Translations under genes and position numbers: made by a program
Assembly (NCBI GenBank): GCA_946406115.1
Contig: OX291557.1
Location: 21,732,501 to 21,796,500 of the forward strand
Direction: 5' to 3'
DNA from: Apoda limacodes
Lineage: Eukaryota; Arthropoda; Insecta; Lepidoptera; Limacodidae
DNA length: 64,000 nucleotides
Shown: positions 22,585-34,688 of the stretch, piece after piece
Layout of the letters: each line of letters begins with the position of its first letter
Position numbering within the stretch: the first letter of the stretch is position 1
Notes under the pieces: generated by a model
What the model was told of the DNA's origin: nothing
The model's database searches: none
The model's input: only the letters and a program-made list of their open reading frames with translations

Positions 22585-23070
22585 AGGGTGGTAAGGAGAA
22601 AATTACTAACAACTGGCTAATTGGAATTGGAATTGACTCGAGTTTGTAATTTCCGTAGCGCCCGTGTTACACAAAATGTTTTCGTCACATTTGCTAGTAA
22701 AAAAAATAAAAATATAAGGTGAATAGATAAATAAACTCACCAAAACACAATTAAAATGACGGGAATAGAAGTAGAGGAAACAGTGCATCCGCCATATCTT
22801 AATAATTTATGAATTAAAGCCTTAGTTGTAGTTAAAACTTGTATGTAATTGCTCGCTTGTAATATGCGCGTTATTAGTGTAGAACAACGATACAGCTCTT
22901 ATAGATAGAATAGGCGCTTCATTACCGCTTGGGGGTTCTATGAACGCGCGCTTTGCTTAGATACAATAAAAGATAGAAAGAAAAAGCCTCTGGGAGTAAT
23001 TAAGGTCTTAGCACCCGCTTTACCTGCACATAATGACAATGTTTACGAGTCAGTGTGATGAAGATATATA
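22585..23070 (+). repeat. dispersed repeat family A, copy 2
   Basis: Same order of blocks as 2888-3345: 'aagggtggtaaggagaaaat', 'aaactcaccaaaacacaatt', 'agaataggcgcttcatt', 'ctatgaacgcgcgctttgct', 'gcacccgctttacctg'. Diverged by substitutions and small indels. Confidence 0.65.
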
Positions 23071-23244
23071 AATCTGTGGGATTACCCTAGACTCTTAATT
23101 TCAATCCCGTTGTGAATTTGGCATGAAATAAATCACTTCTAACATATTTTTCTGCCACAAAATCGAATAGTATTATAGAGATAACTCATCATCAAATTAT
23201 TTACGATGTAGATATCTAAAATTACCGGGTTTTGTATCGCTACT

Positions 23245-23540
23245 TCCTGCTAATATTATAAATGTGTACGTCTGGATGGATGGATGTTTGTTACTCAGTC
23301 ACGCTTCAACCACTAGGCGGATAAGGATGAAACGTGGCACACATATAGGTTAGGTCCTGGAATAGGACATAGGCTATTTTTATCCTTAAAGAATCAATAG
23401 TTCCCGCGGGAATAACTATAACCAAGCTTAAACTAACTATAGCTGCAGCTATAGCTTGCTATGGCAATCTTCATTAGTATAATTAAGGAGTTCCACGCCG
23501 AAACCCGAATTAAGGTTGGGTGGAGCCGCTGGAATAATCT
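23245..23540 (+). repeat. dispersed repeat family C, copy 1
   Basis: Begins 'taatattataaatgtg', contains 'tggatggatggatgtttgtt', 'acacatataggttaggtcct', 'cgcgggaataactata' and a palindromic 'agctgcagctatag' block, and ends 'aattaaggagttccacgccg'. Two further copies are at 29020-29315 and 41420-41685. A retroelement tail or SINE-like unit of unknown class. Confidence 0.68.
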
Positions 23541-23639
23541 AGTTATGAATAAAGGAATTAAATATTGAACCTGTAAAAGTGCACATTTATGTAGTTGTTT
23601 TATTTAATTTTGTTATAAAATATGAACTCTTATCCCTCT

Positions 23640-24030
23640 CGTATCGTAAAAAAAACCCTCTCACACTTGAAGGTATCAAGTAGCCTTTATCCTTTATTAT
23701 CTCGATGCCAAATTTGCCCGTGGTACAACCCGCCCTAAATTCAGTTATTAGGGGAAAAATTTCAACGGCAGCTTCCCAATTATAGAAAAAAAACCGACTC
23801 ACACTTGAACTTTTCAAGTAGCCTTTGTCCTTCCCCTAGACTCACACTATCTCGATGCCATATTTGCCCGTGGTACCACCCGCCCTAAATTCAGTTATCA
23901 GAATAGGATTTCAACGGCAGCTTCTCAATAATAGAGTATTCAAGTATAAGTTTTCAAGTAGCCTTTGACCTTCCTCGGGACGCACACAGACATACAGACA
24001 GACATATAATTTCGCATTTATTACATTAAA
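23640..24030 (+). repeat. 'tttcaacggcagct' repeat, tandemly duplicated
   Basis: Two and a half units of about 140 bp: 'ctcacacttgaa', 'caagtagcctttgtcct', 'ctcgatgccaaatttgcccg', 'cgccctaaattcagttat', 'tttcaacggcagcttc', A-run. It ends 'cagacatacagacagacata'. Related to 2176-2350 and 57740-57925. Confidence 0.7.
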
Positions 24031-24664
24031 TTATGGATAGTATGTTACCAACTGGCAAATTGTGCAATAAAGAAAATTTATTCATTATTCTGTCCCTGGT
24101 CTTTTATTTTACCGATTATTAAAGCCACCTCAGTTCTGACTATATATGCTGAAGCAGTGTTACGGCTATGGGCTCGCGCATCCCTAAAGTAGACAAAAGT
24201 GGTTGGTGAAAAAAGGCTGTCTCCCACTCTATGATGTGGGTGTGTATTTAGCCACTGTTAACCCCTTTTTGAGAAGTACAACAGTGAACATATACATATA
24301 TATTATGACCTGAAAACCAGCTTCTATTTCATCGCAGTTCTAAACAAGACGAAGCTTTGTATAAAATATTCAAATTTACCCAACGGCTAAAGTATACCCG
24401 ACGTATATAAATAGGATCGCTCGCAATTTAATGCTTATGAATGTTGTTGATCAGAGAAAATACGGTTTTATTCATAATGAATACTTAATATATAATCATA
24501 TTGATTAATCTTTCTAATATACGTGTACTGTACTACAATTCACGTAGCATGGCGCGAGAGATACGAGTTTTTATACTAAATTGCAGCACTTGGTGACCAC
24601 AACGAAGACAAGTTATTAAGTATGTAGTTATAAAGATTTAAATAATGTTTATTTTTATTTATTT

Positions 24665-24755
24665 TAAGGGTCAAGTTTGAGTAAGGCCGTGCAATCTGTG
24701 ATGGTACAGAACCCTCGGTGCGTGAGTCCGACTCGCACCGAGTAGACTCTCTCTA
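24665..24755 (-). repeat. GTGCGAGTCGG family, reversed fragment
   Basis: 'cagaaccctcggtgcgtgag' followed by 'tccgactcgcaccgag' is the reversed start of the family. Confidence 0.55.
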
Positions 24756-24759
24756 CTTA

Positions 24760-27385
24760 CTCACTTCCTCGAGGCTGGTTTATTATTTTATACATTTCGA
24801 ATATGTCCAGTGAAAATACAGCTTAGACACAGCCTTGAATTCGATATTAGCACCATTTAGTTCGGACTAGCGGCCCGATATAAAATTATCTCTATTTAAG
24901 GGCCTTATACCAGATAATCAGATTTTATTTGTTTATTTCTTCATACAAAGCTAATTTCAAATATATACTAAATAAAAGTTATTATAGATAGTCGTCAGCT
25001 ATATTTTTATTATTTTTCAAACATAAATTATGTGAGCTTTAGTTAATATTTCTGCTACTTTTTTGATACTAATAGAGAATAAATAATATCTAATCGCTGT
25101 GCTAGTTAGCTGCTATATATCGCCATAATACAGAAAATGTAAATATGTTTGTATTTTAACATATTTATGTTCAGAAATATGAATTTAAAAAATACTTTAA
25201 ATGTCCAAACAATATTTCCCGATTTCTTAATGTTCGACAAATTCGTCACTCCAACCTGTAGCCTATAATCGAGATTGGCGATATTGCAGAATAGGTTACA
25301 ACTTATTTATTATATGTTTAGAAGAACTCAAAACTAACCTATTTTGTTTTATTTTTATACTTTAATTAATTTACTAATAACTTTAATAATAACTATAGCA
25401 CAAATAAGCTACCGTTAAGAAAAGACTAAGTGTCATTGCGCTCTACCGGATATTTAATTAGCCGCACAAAGAATCGGTGAGCTACGATAGCTTCATTATA
25501 TGAGACTGCGAACACCACCCGATTATTTATCGGCCGATAATTTTATATGAATTCGAGAGACAAAACTATCGGCCGACTTAACAATCGGCCAGTGCGCAAT
25601 GTTGCATTTCCCAAGATTCAAAAAAATGCTGATTTATAATTGATACCCTCTCGAATAAATAGAAAAAAGTACCAACTAAAAATTCTAATCCAAAGAAAAG
25701 TGACTGGTATTTAGTCTGTCTTATTTATTTGTAACTTAATATTCTCGGATGTAATGTGGCGATAACATCAGTCGTATCATCTGATTATGTCTCACATTAT
25801 GTTGAGTAATAATAACCAGAGTGCTCGGTGTATGTTTACCTCCTCCTTGCTGACGCTCAGTTGACGCAACTCGTAAAAGTTTACATCCAACGTAAATATT
25901 TGCACATTGCCTACGTCCTAAAACTCTTTATTATAATCTTTCCCTTAAAATATTACACTTTTCATTAAAAAGGGACATGCGTTACTTTCCTTTTAGAAAG
26001 CTTTGTCTAAGCATTAAAAATAAAATTAGTAATGTTTCGAGTTTCGACTTTGCCTTTGTGCCTATGGATTCTGCTAAGTATTTTAAGTATGCTTAATGTG
26101 AAACATGATTTAGTATTATTTTAAAATATTTTTAGTTTGAATTTCTGTGGAACAAGTAATTTTGACTTAAGACAAAGACTACGCGATATGAAACTAAGCG
26201 CGCGTGAACGGTATAATAGTTGTTTCACTACAATATTTAAGAAATTTAGGTATCAGTCAGTTTTATAAAAAAAATAAAAAAACTCTTTTATGAGGGATGA
26301 GATATCCATTACAACTATATATGATATACCAACATAGAAAAGTGATAACACAAAGAATTTCGAAGATTTTTTTTACCAAAGGAGTGAAAAGAAGTGAAGG
26401 TAGGTTAGGAATAAAAGTACATTAATTATGTTTCCACGTTTGTTGGGGCTTTAAGTATATACTATATAAAACAATCATTAAATTTCAGTCGGCTATTCCA
26501 AGCTGATCCGAACAAATCCTTGCTAAAATCCATTCTTAAATTTAAGTAAGTGCTCTAAAAATAAATTAAATCTGGTCATTTTACTTATGTTAATCTTGTT
26601 TTCTAACCTTTGGTCGTAAAAACTGTACCGTTAACCATTGTATAATAAAATTTTACCCTTACATTTAAGTACCTCGCCCAATTTATTACTTGTTTGAAAA
26701 AATATGCTTTTAAATAAAGTACCAAATTTTCATTGTTCCACATCTCCTTTTGACATCCCCGGATATAATTAAAAATAATCTAATAAAACAAAAACACTGC
26801 CCATCCCGGATATAATAAAAAATATCTAAGTACCTAATTAAACAAAAACAATGGAAGCCCTAAATTTGAAGTTAAGACAATACAATGAGTCGGCTTATAT
26901 TTCTCTTCCTAAAAAAATAAAAATAAAGGAAAAATAATTAGAATACAATTTGGGAAGTAGCTTAGGTAGGAATGAACTTGCAGTGGATTGTGCTTGGGGG
27001 TCTCATTCATTTGACTAAGGTAGTAGAAAAATATTTTTGTTAAAAGGATTGGTGTTAAATTTTACCTGGATGATGTTAAACAAATCATTCCTTTGACACT
27101 CTTACTTAATTATTTTTCAAACCATATTAATTTCAAACGGGGTAGGAAATAAGAAGATAATAAAAGCATTATTTTGTTTTTCAGAAAATATTTCTATGAA
27201 TATAACATGAGCAAGGCGACGCGGGAGCTTGTAAAAAATGTAAGTGACATATTGACTACTGACATAAGCCTACAGCACAACATACGACTTTGTAAAATAA
27301 ATGTATACTGACATAAACATGTATTACATGCACATTTAATTAAGTAAACAAGAATCATAATTAAAATTAACTGAAGTAAACAAGC
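24760..27385. other. unassigned AT-rich DNA
   Basis: No gene recognised. Noted only: clustered 'atcggccga' motifs at 25525-25590, and a duplicated segment of about 57 bp ('ccggatataat...aacaaaaaca') at 26754-26850. Confidence 0.6.
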
Positions 27386-27387
27386 AA

Positions 27388-27482
27388 ATACCAATTAGGT
27401 GCTAAACAAGCTAACGGTAAGCCTAATGTTAAGCGGTTACCGCCGCCTATGGACGCTTGCAACACTGGAGACGTGTTTTCTG
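27388..27482 (-). mobile_element. CR1-like LINE 3' end
   Basis: 'ggttaccgccgcctatggac' and 'gcttgcaacactgg' are the reversed 3' end of the LINE described at 4540. Only the terminal 90 bp or so remain. It abuts a 13-base C run at 27483-27495. Confidence 0.6.
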
Positions 27483-27495
27483 CCCCCCCCCCCCC
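27483..27495. repeat. (C)13 homopolymer
   Basis: Thirteen consecutive C in otherwise AT-rich DNA, exactly at the edge of the LINE fragment. Confidence 0.9.
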
Positions 27496-27559
27496 GTCTT
27501 AAGCTCGTTCTATCTATTTTTTCCTTACTGTAGTTATCATATCATCACTCAATCGTTTC

Positions 27560-28640
27560 ATATATAGGCGTCCCATTTGTCTACCGCTAGGTGCTTTCCA
27601 TTTCGTCGCTTCTGCTGTGCCTTAGTTAGACTGTGTAGGTCATCGATTATTTTTTTCTTTCTAAGTATGAATTCATTTCTTACTTTATGTAGTTTATCTT
27701 ATTTTTAAAAGGCTTCTTTCCATAGTTTTCTGGCAGCTGACCAATTATGATTCTATTTTGGTGTTGTAGGTCCTCGCCTGGCAACCATACTAGACAGTCG
27801 ATACAATGTATGCATCCATCACCATTTTCTTTCGGTGGAGTCACCTTTCATAATCTCTTTGAGTGACCAGTATATTTTCCAGCTCAGGTTCATACGGCGC
27901 TCTACCTCTGCTTCTTCGTTTCTGTCTTCAAATGATATTTCTTTTCCGAGGTACTTATATTTATTTACGTAATCAAGTGTATTTCCTTCGAGTTTTATTA
28001 TGCGTGTGTAGCTATTTTGGATTATTGTTCGTTTAATTAGATTATCATCTTTTGTAGTCTACTGCTGCTTTCAGCAAGTAGGACTATATCGTTTGCGAAT
28101 CTGAGGTGACTCAGGTACCGGTTGGGTTTTTTAATTCCTCCTTCTTTCCATCTTTAAAGATGTTTTGCAGCACTGGGGGAAAGGAGGTCTCCATGCCTCA
28201 CTCCTTTTTTTTGAATTGGTATTTCCAATCCCCGTTGCTCTAGTTTTATATTGCTGGTGCTGCCATCGTATATGTTATCCAAAAAGTTTCTGTACTTTTC
28301 GTGGACATCACATTTCAAAAGTGCTTCCCAGATTGCATCGTGTGATATCGTATCGAATTCTTTAGCGAAGTCGATGAAAGCTAGATATAAAGGTCTAATA
28401 AACCTTGCCTTTTTTACTATTAGCTACATTACATGATCAGTTCTATGGGTAGAAGGTTTTCAATTCTGCAACCAATTCTATTCGATGGTATTATTGAGGA
28501 AAAAAGTTTATAAATGCTAGGGAGAAGGCTTATTGGACGATAATTGCCTATATATTACGGGTCGCCTATACCTTTGTATAGCAGAATTATGACGGATTTT
28601 TTCCATTGTTCTGGAATTTTTACCGTGTTTATAACTTTAC
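27560..28640 (-). pseudogene. RTE-type LINE reverse transcriptase remnant
   Basis: Minus-strand text from 28640: VKIPEQWKKSVIILLYKGIG and NYRPISLLPSIYKLFSSII (RT start), then EFDTISHDAIWEALLK (28360; the family motif A region is DFEKAFD-like, so the first Asp survives in 'FD'), NFLDNIYDGSTSNIKLEQRG, then GVRHGDLLSP (28190), a damaged form of the 'RQGDPLSP' motif. The catalytic box reads LRFANDIVLLAESSS, with Asn in place of the first Asp of FADD. KYLGKEISFEDRNEEAEVER follows near 27930. The wording is characteristic of RTE/BovB-like elements. Several stops and the altered box show it is inactive. Confidence 0.78.
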
Positions 28641-28758
28641 TGAATAAGTTAACATGCATTTATTTAATTTTATAATATTTATTTTTATAATTATATTATA
28701 TTGGAAACTGTAAGAAACAGAAATATATATTTTGGGGTGGTCTTTGCCCAACCTCCAA

Positions 28759-28787
28759 ACTAGACAACCTCCTTTGTTGTCTAGTTA
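28759..28787. repeat. perfect 11-bp hairpin
   Basis: aactagacaac and gttgtctagtt surround a 7-base loop. No U-run of a bacterial type and no known role; probably a scar or part of an unrecognised repeat. Confidence 0.6.
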
Positions 28788-29019
28788 GCTATTAACATAT
28801 AAAATTACAAAGGGTTAGAATTGGTACAAACATCGCCTTAAAAATTAAAAAATTAATTATGGATTTGTGGATAATTATGTATACATGTTTTACCAAAAAC
28901 TATTAATAACTCTGAACTATTTTTACACACCTATATCGTCATAAATACGTTCTTATAACTAATAAATGTCAATAAAAATATAGGTAAAAACAAACAATAG
29001 ATCGATACCTACAATTCCT

Positions 29020-29315
29020 ACTATCCTACTAATATTATAAATGTAAAAGTATTTCTGGATGGATAGATGTTTGTTATTCAATTACGTTTCAACCACTGGT
29101 TGGATCGCAATGAAACATGGCACACATATAGTTCAGGTCCTGGAATAAGACATAGAATGCTATTTATCAGAACAATATCCCGCGGGAATAATTATAACTG
29201 AGTTTAACCAAACTGTAGGTACAGCTATAGCAAACCTTATTAGTATATAATTAAGGAGTTCCACGCCGAGAAACGAATTTAGGGCGGGCGGAGCCGCTGG
29301 CAAAATCTAATAATT
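29020..29315 (+). repeat. dispersed repeat family C, copy 2
   Basis: Same blocks as copy 1, with 'ggatggatagatgtttgtta', 'tcccgcgggaataattata' and 'ttaaggagttccacgccgag'. It continues into 'gggcgggcggagccgctgg'. Confidence 0.68.
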
Positions 29316-29509
29316 TCTAAATGTCAATAAAATATATATATTCCTGATAAAAAAAAAATAATGTATAAACAATCAATATTTCGCAACTTATCGGCTACTA
29401 TGACGACTGTTCTCGAAGAAATATTGAAATTACAATTCTTACGTAAAGGGTTGTTACTCCATTGTTGAGATTAATTGTATGGCATTTTTAGATATAAAAA
29501 AAATTAAAA

Positions 29510-29716
29510 ATATTTTAGCCCCCTTATATTTTTTTTTCTGCTTTTTAGTATTTGTTGTTATAGCAGCAAAAGAAATACATCATCTGTAAACATTTAAACT
29601 GCCTAACTATCACGGTTCATAAGATACAGCCTGTTGACAAAAGGACAGATGAACGGACAGCGAAGTCTTATTAATAGGGTACCGTTTTACCCTTTGGGTA
29701 CGGAACCCTAAAAACA
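29510..29716 (+). repeat. GTGCGAGTCGG family, 3' half
   Basis: Matches 46090-46296: 'agtatttgttgttatagc', 'aactgcctaactatcacgg', 'aggacagatgaacggacagc', then 'tttgggtacggaaccctaaa'. The 5' half is absent. Confidence 0.68.
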
Positions 29717-30479
29717 CGAGAGCAGTTTTCATAAACTTAACCAAACCAAAATGAAAGATAAGGCTAAACCAGTCTACAAGAATGTACCTGTATCCCACTG
29801 CATTTCGGATATATCCTATAGCATTCCGGAATTTCACAATTACTTACAAATTAGAAGTGATTAAGTTGGGTAATTCAGGTAGAGACCGTAGAATGTTGAG
29901 ATTGTTTCACGGTCCGTCGACATCCGTACCCGTAACACGGACAAATCTACGGATAATACGAGTCATGGGTTTCGTCGAAAACTATCTGGATTAATTTAAA
30001 CTTCCGTGATTATTCATTAAAACATTTAATCTAAACATCTGAAAATACTTTGAATGGTATGTACGTTAATGTATAAATAATACCGTATAGTTAGGACACC
30101 GGACTGCCGTCCAGAGCTTCCAAATTTTGAATCCCTTAGTATTTAGCATGGAATTTTAAGAAGACTAAAATAAATTTTTACGGAGAATTTCTTAACCTCA
30201 TATGGTATGAATTTCCTGATAGTCTCAGCGGGTTGGGATGAGCGTTAATATGTCAGCTCAGTTACAGAATCACTCAGTTTCTTCTTTTATTTTTAGTCTA
30301 ACTTGGCCCGCGGTTTCACCTGTGCTAAATTCAATTATAGAAGTAGTAGCGACTTTTATCATCACTGCTTATTTTGTGTGCAAGTACCCTTTTCGTAAAA
30401 AAAAAATATTTATCCTAAAAGCATTTTCCCGCGACTTCATCCGCGTAAAAATAAAGTAACCTTTTAACTTTTATCTTAA

Positions 30480-31065
30480 AGAGCATTGGGATCCTTGGTG
30501 CTCCAGCGATGTTCAGTTCAGAGATCATTTACAAGATAAGGTGAAGCTGGCGTCCAAAACACTTGGTGGACTCAACATTGTCGCAAGTTCTGCCTCATAT
30601 GAAATACTGCAGCCATCTCTGGGTGCACCCGTATACCAGATTGACCCTTTTGACTCGGTTCAACGATGGGCTGTGAGAATTGTCGACGATCCCAAACTCA
30701 CTTGCCGTATCGAACCTGAAGAGAGACTTTGCCTACCTGTGTGTGCTACCGCTTGTACAATGGGATGTGTTCTGAGGAATTGTTTGAAATGATGTCCACG
30801 GCTACATTCTACCATCGCACCGCTCGCCATCGGCAGGAAATTCATACTCACAGTTTAGAACCGAAATGGTCGCGTACAGTGCGGTTTCAGAGAATCTTCC
30901 TCTCGCGAATGCTTGGGTTGTTGAAATGAGCTCCTTGCCAAGGTTTTCACTAAGAAGTACATTATAGATTCTTCATGAAAGGAGTTATTAGATTTTGAAG
31001 GGTTGTCAACGCGCGATCGATACCCATGGTGTTGCAAGCATCCACAGGCCACTATCAGGCAATTG
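30480..31065 (+). pseudogene. CR1-like LINE ORF2 C-terminus
   Basis: Frames read GAPVYQIDPFDSVQRWAVRI and VDDPKLTCRIEPEERLCLP, then ATFYHRTARHRQEIHTHS, WSRTVRFQRIFL and, near 31030, THGVASIHR. This is the region after the RT palm through the C-terminus. Frameshifts near 30790 and 30920 split it. Its end is the same sequence seen reversed at 4540, 27388, 32093 and 35525, which identifies those as one LINE family. The RT palm is missing (5' truncation). Confidence 0.75.
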
Positions 31066-31199
31066 TTTTCAGACGAAATTCTGCTAGGAAAAGTTACAAT
31101 GTTTTGTTGAAATATGTGTTTTTAAAATATGAGAAAAGTTACGCAATTCAGTCGTCGCCTAAGCTTAACGATACTATATTTTGTCATTTAAAACTGCTA

Positions 31200-31341
31200 T
31201 ACAGTGCAACAAACTTTTCTGACTCGGTGTCTGTCGCTAGTGTTACGTAAGTTAATAGTATTTTAATATGGGGACTTTAGTTTTCTGACCAAGTAACACA
31301 TCAAAATATTTCACCACTGAATCAGAAAAGTTTGTTGCTTT
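31200..31341 (+). mobile_element. Tc1/mariner-type MITE, copy 2
   Basis: The left end TA-CAGTGCAACAAACTTTT is complete (TA at 31200-31201). The right end is 'tcagaaaagtttgttgc' followed by 'ttta'. The interior 'gtcgctagtgttacgtaagt' matches copy 1. Confidence 0.75.
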
Positions 31342-31374
31342 ACACCTAACGGAGCCACGTTAAAATAAAAATAA

Positions 31375-31987
31375 AAAAACCGGCCGAGGGTTCCGTACCA
31401 ACCACCATTTATGTAATCTTCAAACACAAACAAAAATATTTTTATATTTGAGTTGATTGAATGAAAGGTAAATTGCGGTTTACGGTTTATGACGTATTAA
31501 AAAAAAACTACTTACTAGATCTCGTTCAAACCAATTTTCGGTGGAAGTTTGCATAGTAATGTACATCATATATTTTTTTTATCATTCTCTTATTTTAGAA
31601 GTAACAGGGGGGAGGACACACATGTCACCACTTTGGAAGTGTCTCTCGCGCAAACTATTCAGTTCAGAAAAAAATAATATTAGAAACCTCAATATCATTT
31701 TTGAAGACCTATCCATAGATACCCCCACACGTATGGGTTTGATGAAAAAAAATAATTTTGAGTTTCATTTCTAAGTATGAAGAACCCCAAAAATATATTG
31801 TTTTTTTTCTATTTTTGTGTAAAAACCTTAATGCGGTTCACAGAATACATCTACTTACCAAATTTCAACAGTATAGTTCTTATAGTTTCGGAAAAAAGTG
31901 GCTGTGAAATACGGACGGACAGACAGACAGACATGACGAATCTATGAGGGTTCCGTTCTTGCCATTTGGCTACGGAACCTTAAAAAC
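31375..31987 (+). repeat. GTGCGAGTCGG family, long copy
   Basis: Starts 'accggccgagggttccgtac' (the GTGCGAGTC core is deleted) and ends 'ggacagacagacagacatga', 'gagggttccgtt', 'ggctacggaaccttaaaaa'. Inverted GGGTTCCG ends are visible as in the other long copies. Confidence 0.65.
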
Positions 31988-32092
31988 GCGTGACCGAGTG
32001 GACACCTTGAATAAACAAAAGAAAACACGGTAGCCAATAAAAGAGGTAGCGAGACATTTTATTCCAAAAATATAGTCCAGGCGGGATATTTT

Positions 32093-32215
32093 TATACCAC
32101 TAAGGTGGCAAACAAGCTCATGGTCCGAATGATGGTAAGCGGTCACCGTATAGCCTATGGACGCTTGTAACACCAGGGGTATCACTCACGCGTTGCCGAC
32201 CCCTCAAAACTTTAA
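32093..32215 (-). mobile_element. CR1-like LINE 3' end
   Basis: 'taccactaaggtggcaaac', 'gatggtaagcggtcaccg' and 'cctatggacgcttgtaacac' are the reversed LINE 3' end. Truncated just inside the ORF. Confidence 0.7.
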
Positions 32216-33860
32216 TGGATGAGGACAGCGCGCCTATGCTGCCGTAGAAGCTACTGCTTGCTACACATACATAAATGTCTAGGTATAGATATCAATATGA
32301 TTTAATGTATAAGAGTATCATAAGTAGAAGAAACTAAAGGCTTTTTATTTATTTATTTTATAATACCGTAAAAAATAAAACCTTTACAATGTAGTTAATA
32401 AGCCATTTCTCCATTAACAAAAGCTTAAGCGCATAAGTGTCGCTAGATATCAGCTTTAATTAAAAGAGAAATAAATGTCATTCATAAACGTCTCACGGAA
32501 TGGTTGGTCATTGCGTACGATATCGTCCCCAGTTACGAAGACCTCGCTCGCCCTGATTCCAGCTCAAAGTAGTATAGGTATTAAAATTATAACAGGTCAA
32601 CATAAAGCGGCCGAAGAACCTTTATCGCGGAAGCACATTTAATCTGGGTCTTAGACGAAGACAGGGGTCAATTAAGCTGCAAACTCCAGCGACTGTGATG
32701 AGGTGATCTCATTTCCTGTACACGTTATTTGACGACATCTAGTGCCAAGATTAACATTATTGTAATGTCTGTATGTATTACTTTCTTATTGCAATAAATT
32801 TATTTTTAAAAAATGTTTCCATTTAGTTCAGTTATGTAGAAAGACAAAAAACAGAAATTAGTTATTAATATTAGAATAACGTCACAGTGCGTGAACAAAA
32901 AATAATAAAGTCATGGAAATGATCTCTAGAACATTTTGGTTCTGGTTCCCAGATACCTTAAGGATTTTTTTAGCGACCCCAAAAATCCCCTAAGTACCAA
33001 GTTTGGGATAGTGTTATTAATTAGTAATGATTTTTTTTAATAGTCACACTTCAAAAAGTTTTTTTAAAGATGCATTTCTGTAAATTGCACACGTACCTAT
33101 GAAAACTAAAAAAAGTAGCAAACTCTATAAATGACGTTGTTCTGTAAAGAATGTTGGACCGGCGATAGGATCGTAGCTTACTCTGTGCGCGTGCGCGCGC
33201 CAGTCTGTCAGAATACTTTGGCGCGGCTGCCACATTCTTTGTTGTTGGAGCTAATTTTTATAAAGTGGATAAGTAAATCACAAAGAGAAACACCAAACAG
33301 ACACAAACACTCATATTCATAAACATTACACCCCTTTTCACACAAAAAAAGTTATAAAAACATATAACGCCAAAACCGGTAAGTCTTTGTAATTTTAACT
33401 TGTGACCCAAAATTTCTTAGCATTTCGGCTACAGACGTTCTGAGTTTCATCGAAATCCGTTCAGCAGTTTAGTTATTCGTTTGCTCGTGACTATGTAAGT
33501 GCTTGTTAGTTTTATTTAAATTTTTTTATTTTTATTAATCGTCAAAGATATGTGTTTCAAAACCAAGAAATAGCCGTATTTTTCTGCCAGTATTGTTCCT
33601 ATTAGCTTAATTGGCAGATCAGAAATAAGGAATCTAAGAGGTTCATGTCCTGGATTAAGGTAAAATTTTTTGATTATGTTTTTTCTATGAAAATAAAAAG
33701 TATTTAATCCGCGGCTCTATTGATGGGCGCGGGCTAGATCACGGCTTGATCTCTCGCTCAGGTCAAATTTACTATGTAGGTATACCTATAAATGTATCTA
33801 AATAAAGGATATACTACCGGGAGAAGATCAATAATACAAAAAAAAAAATCGTTATTGATT
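32216..33860. other. unassigned DNA with one retroelement-tail fragment
   Basis: No gene found. The text at 33420-33490 ('gagtttcatcgaaatccgtt', 'cagcagtttag') resembles a lepidopteran retroelement 3' end. The remainder is unassigned. Confidence 0.55.
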
Positions 33861-34688
33861 TTAATATATTTCATCGCCTTTAGAAAATGCTATTTCAGAA
33901 ACGATACACTTAAATCCAAGCCAATATAATTTGATCATCAAAACATTTGTTAAACGCTTTTTCCGGTGTGAATTCAGTTCTCGCCACGATTTTTCCTGTA
34001 TGTCTTCTGCCGATTGTCGTCTATTTGAGTTTTGTAAAATGAAAGAAGTCGGCTGGAGCCATATCTGGTGAATGAAATGGATGGTATTTGTAGAGTTTTT
34101 AGTCAAAAAATCGTTAACAATGATAGATGGATGGATGTGCGAAGTCGCATTATCATGGTGCAAGTCCAAGAAATTACTTTCCATAAATCTGGCCGAATTT
34201 CCTCTCTTAATCGCCGCATAACGCTTAAATAATATTTATTATTTACTGTTTGACCTTCCGCCAAGAATTGTGTACAACACCGCGATAGTCAAAGAACAAC
34301 ATGACTTTGACTTTTGATCGACTTTGGCGTGGTTTTTTCGGTTTCAGTTCAGTTGGAAGGCGCCACTCCGAAGCTTGTTGACTACTTTGCATGTCAAACT
34401 TGTAAACTCACGTCTTGTCTCCAGAACAATGTGTTTCATAAATGTTGGTTCAGAATTGACTCATTCTAGCATGTCTGACTCATATGCGATTGAGTTTTTG
34501 GAGGAAATTCGGGTCTTTTACGATTAGCCGAGCGGCAACATGTTTCATACCTAAGTGATTAAGTGAATCGTCAGACACAGAAAGTTCAGCGGCTATCTTT
34601 CTCAAACTTGAATGAGGATTTTTAGTCACTATTCCCTAATTTTTGCAATATTTACTTCAGTGAATCTTTGTTCGATTTTTTTGTCCAT
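33861..34688 (-). pseudogene. mariner transposase (DD34D type), broken
   Basis: A mariner transposase cuts and pastes its own element at TA sites; this copy cannot. The minus-strand start ATG is at 34688 (MDKKIEQRFTEVNIAKIRE, stop). Following pieces read NPHSSLRKIAAELSVSDDSL, LGMKHVAARLIVKDPNFLQK, then GDKT-stop-VYKFDMQSSQQ, SEWRLPTELKPKKPRQ, and VLFFDYRG with the first catalytic Asp (34290-34288). EYYL-like text precedes VMRRLREEIRPDLW, then LHHDNATSHIHPS (second Asp at 34154-34152) and SPDMAPADFFHF (third Asp at 34050-34048). Stops and frameshifts occur throughout. At about 276 codons it is shorter than the usual 345. Terminal inverted repeats were not located. Confidence 0.85.

Noticed and set aside
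25525..25590. clustered atcggccga palindromes as a regulatory array
   Set aside because: Spacing is irregular and no adjoining gene or element supports a regulatory role; left as unassigned.
29610..29837. 75-codon minus frame ending in ...QQAVSYEP, similar to one at 46198-46383
   Set aside because: The similarity comes from the shared GTGCGAGTCGG repeat, not from a protein family.
30080..30140. tRNA-like text 'cggactgccgtccagagctt...ttttgaatccc'
   Set aside because: Resembles a decayed SINE head, but the A box is not convincing and no body follows.
31970..32185. 71-codon minus frame
   Set aside because: It reads through the CR1-like LINE 3' end (a region untranslated in the element).
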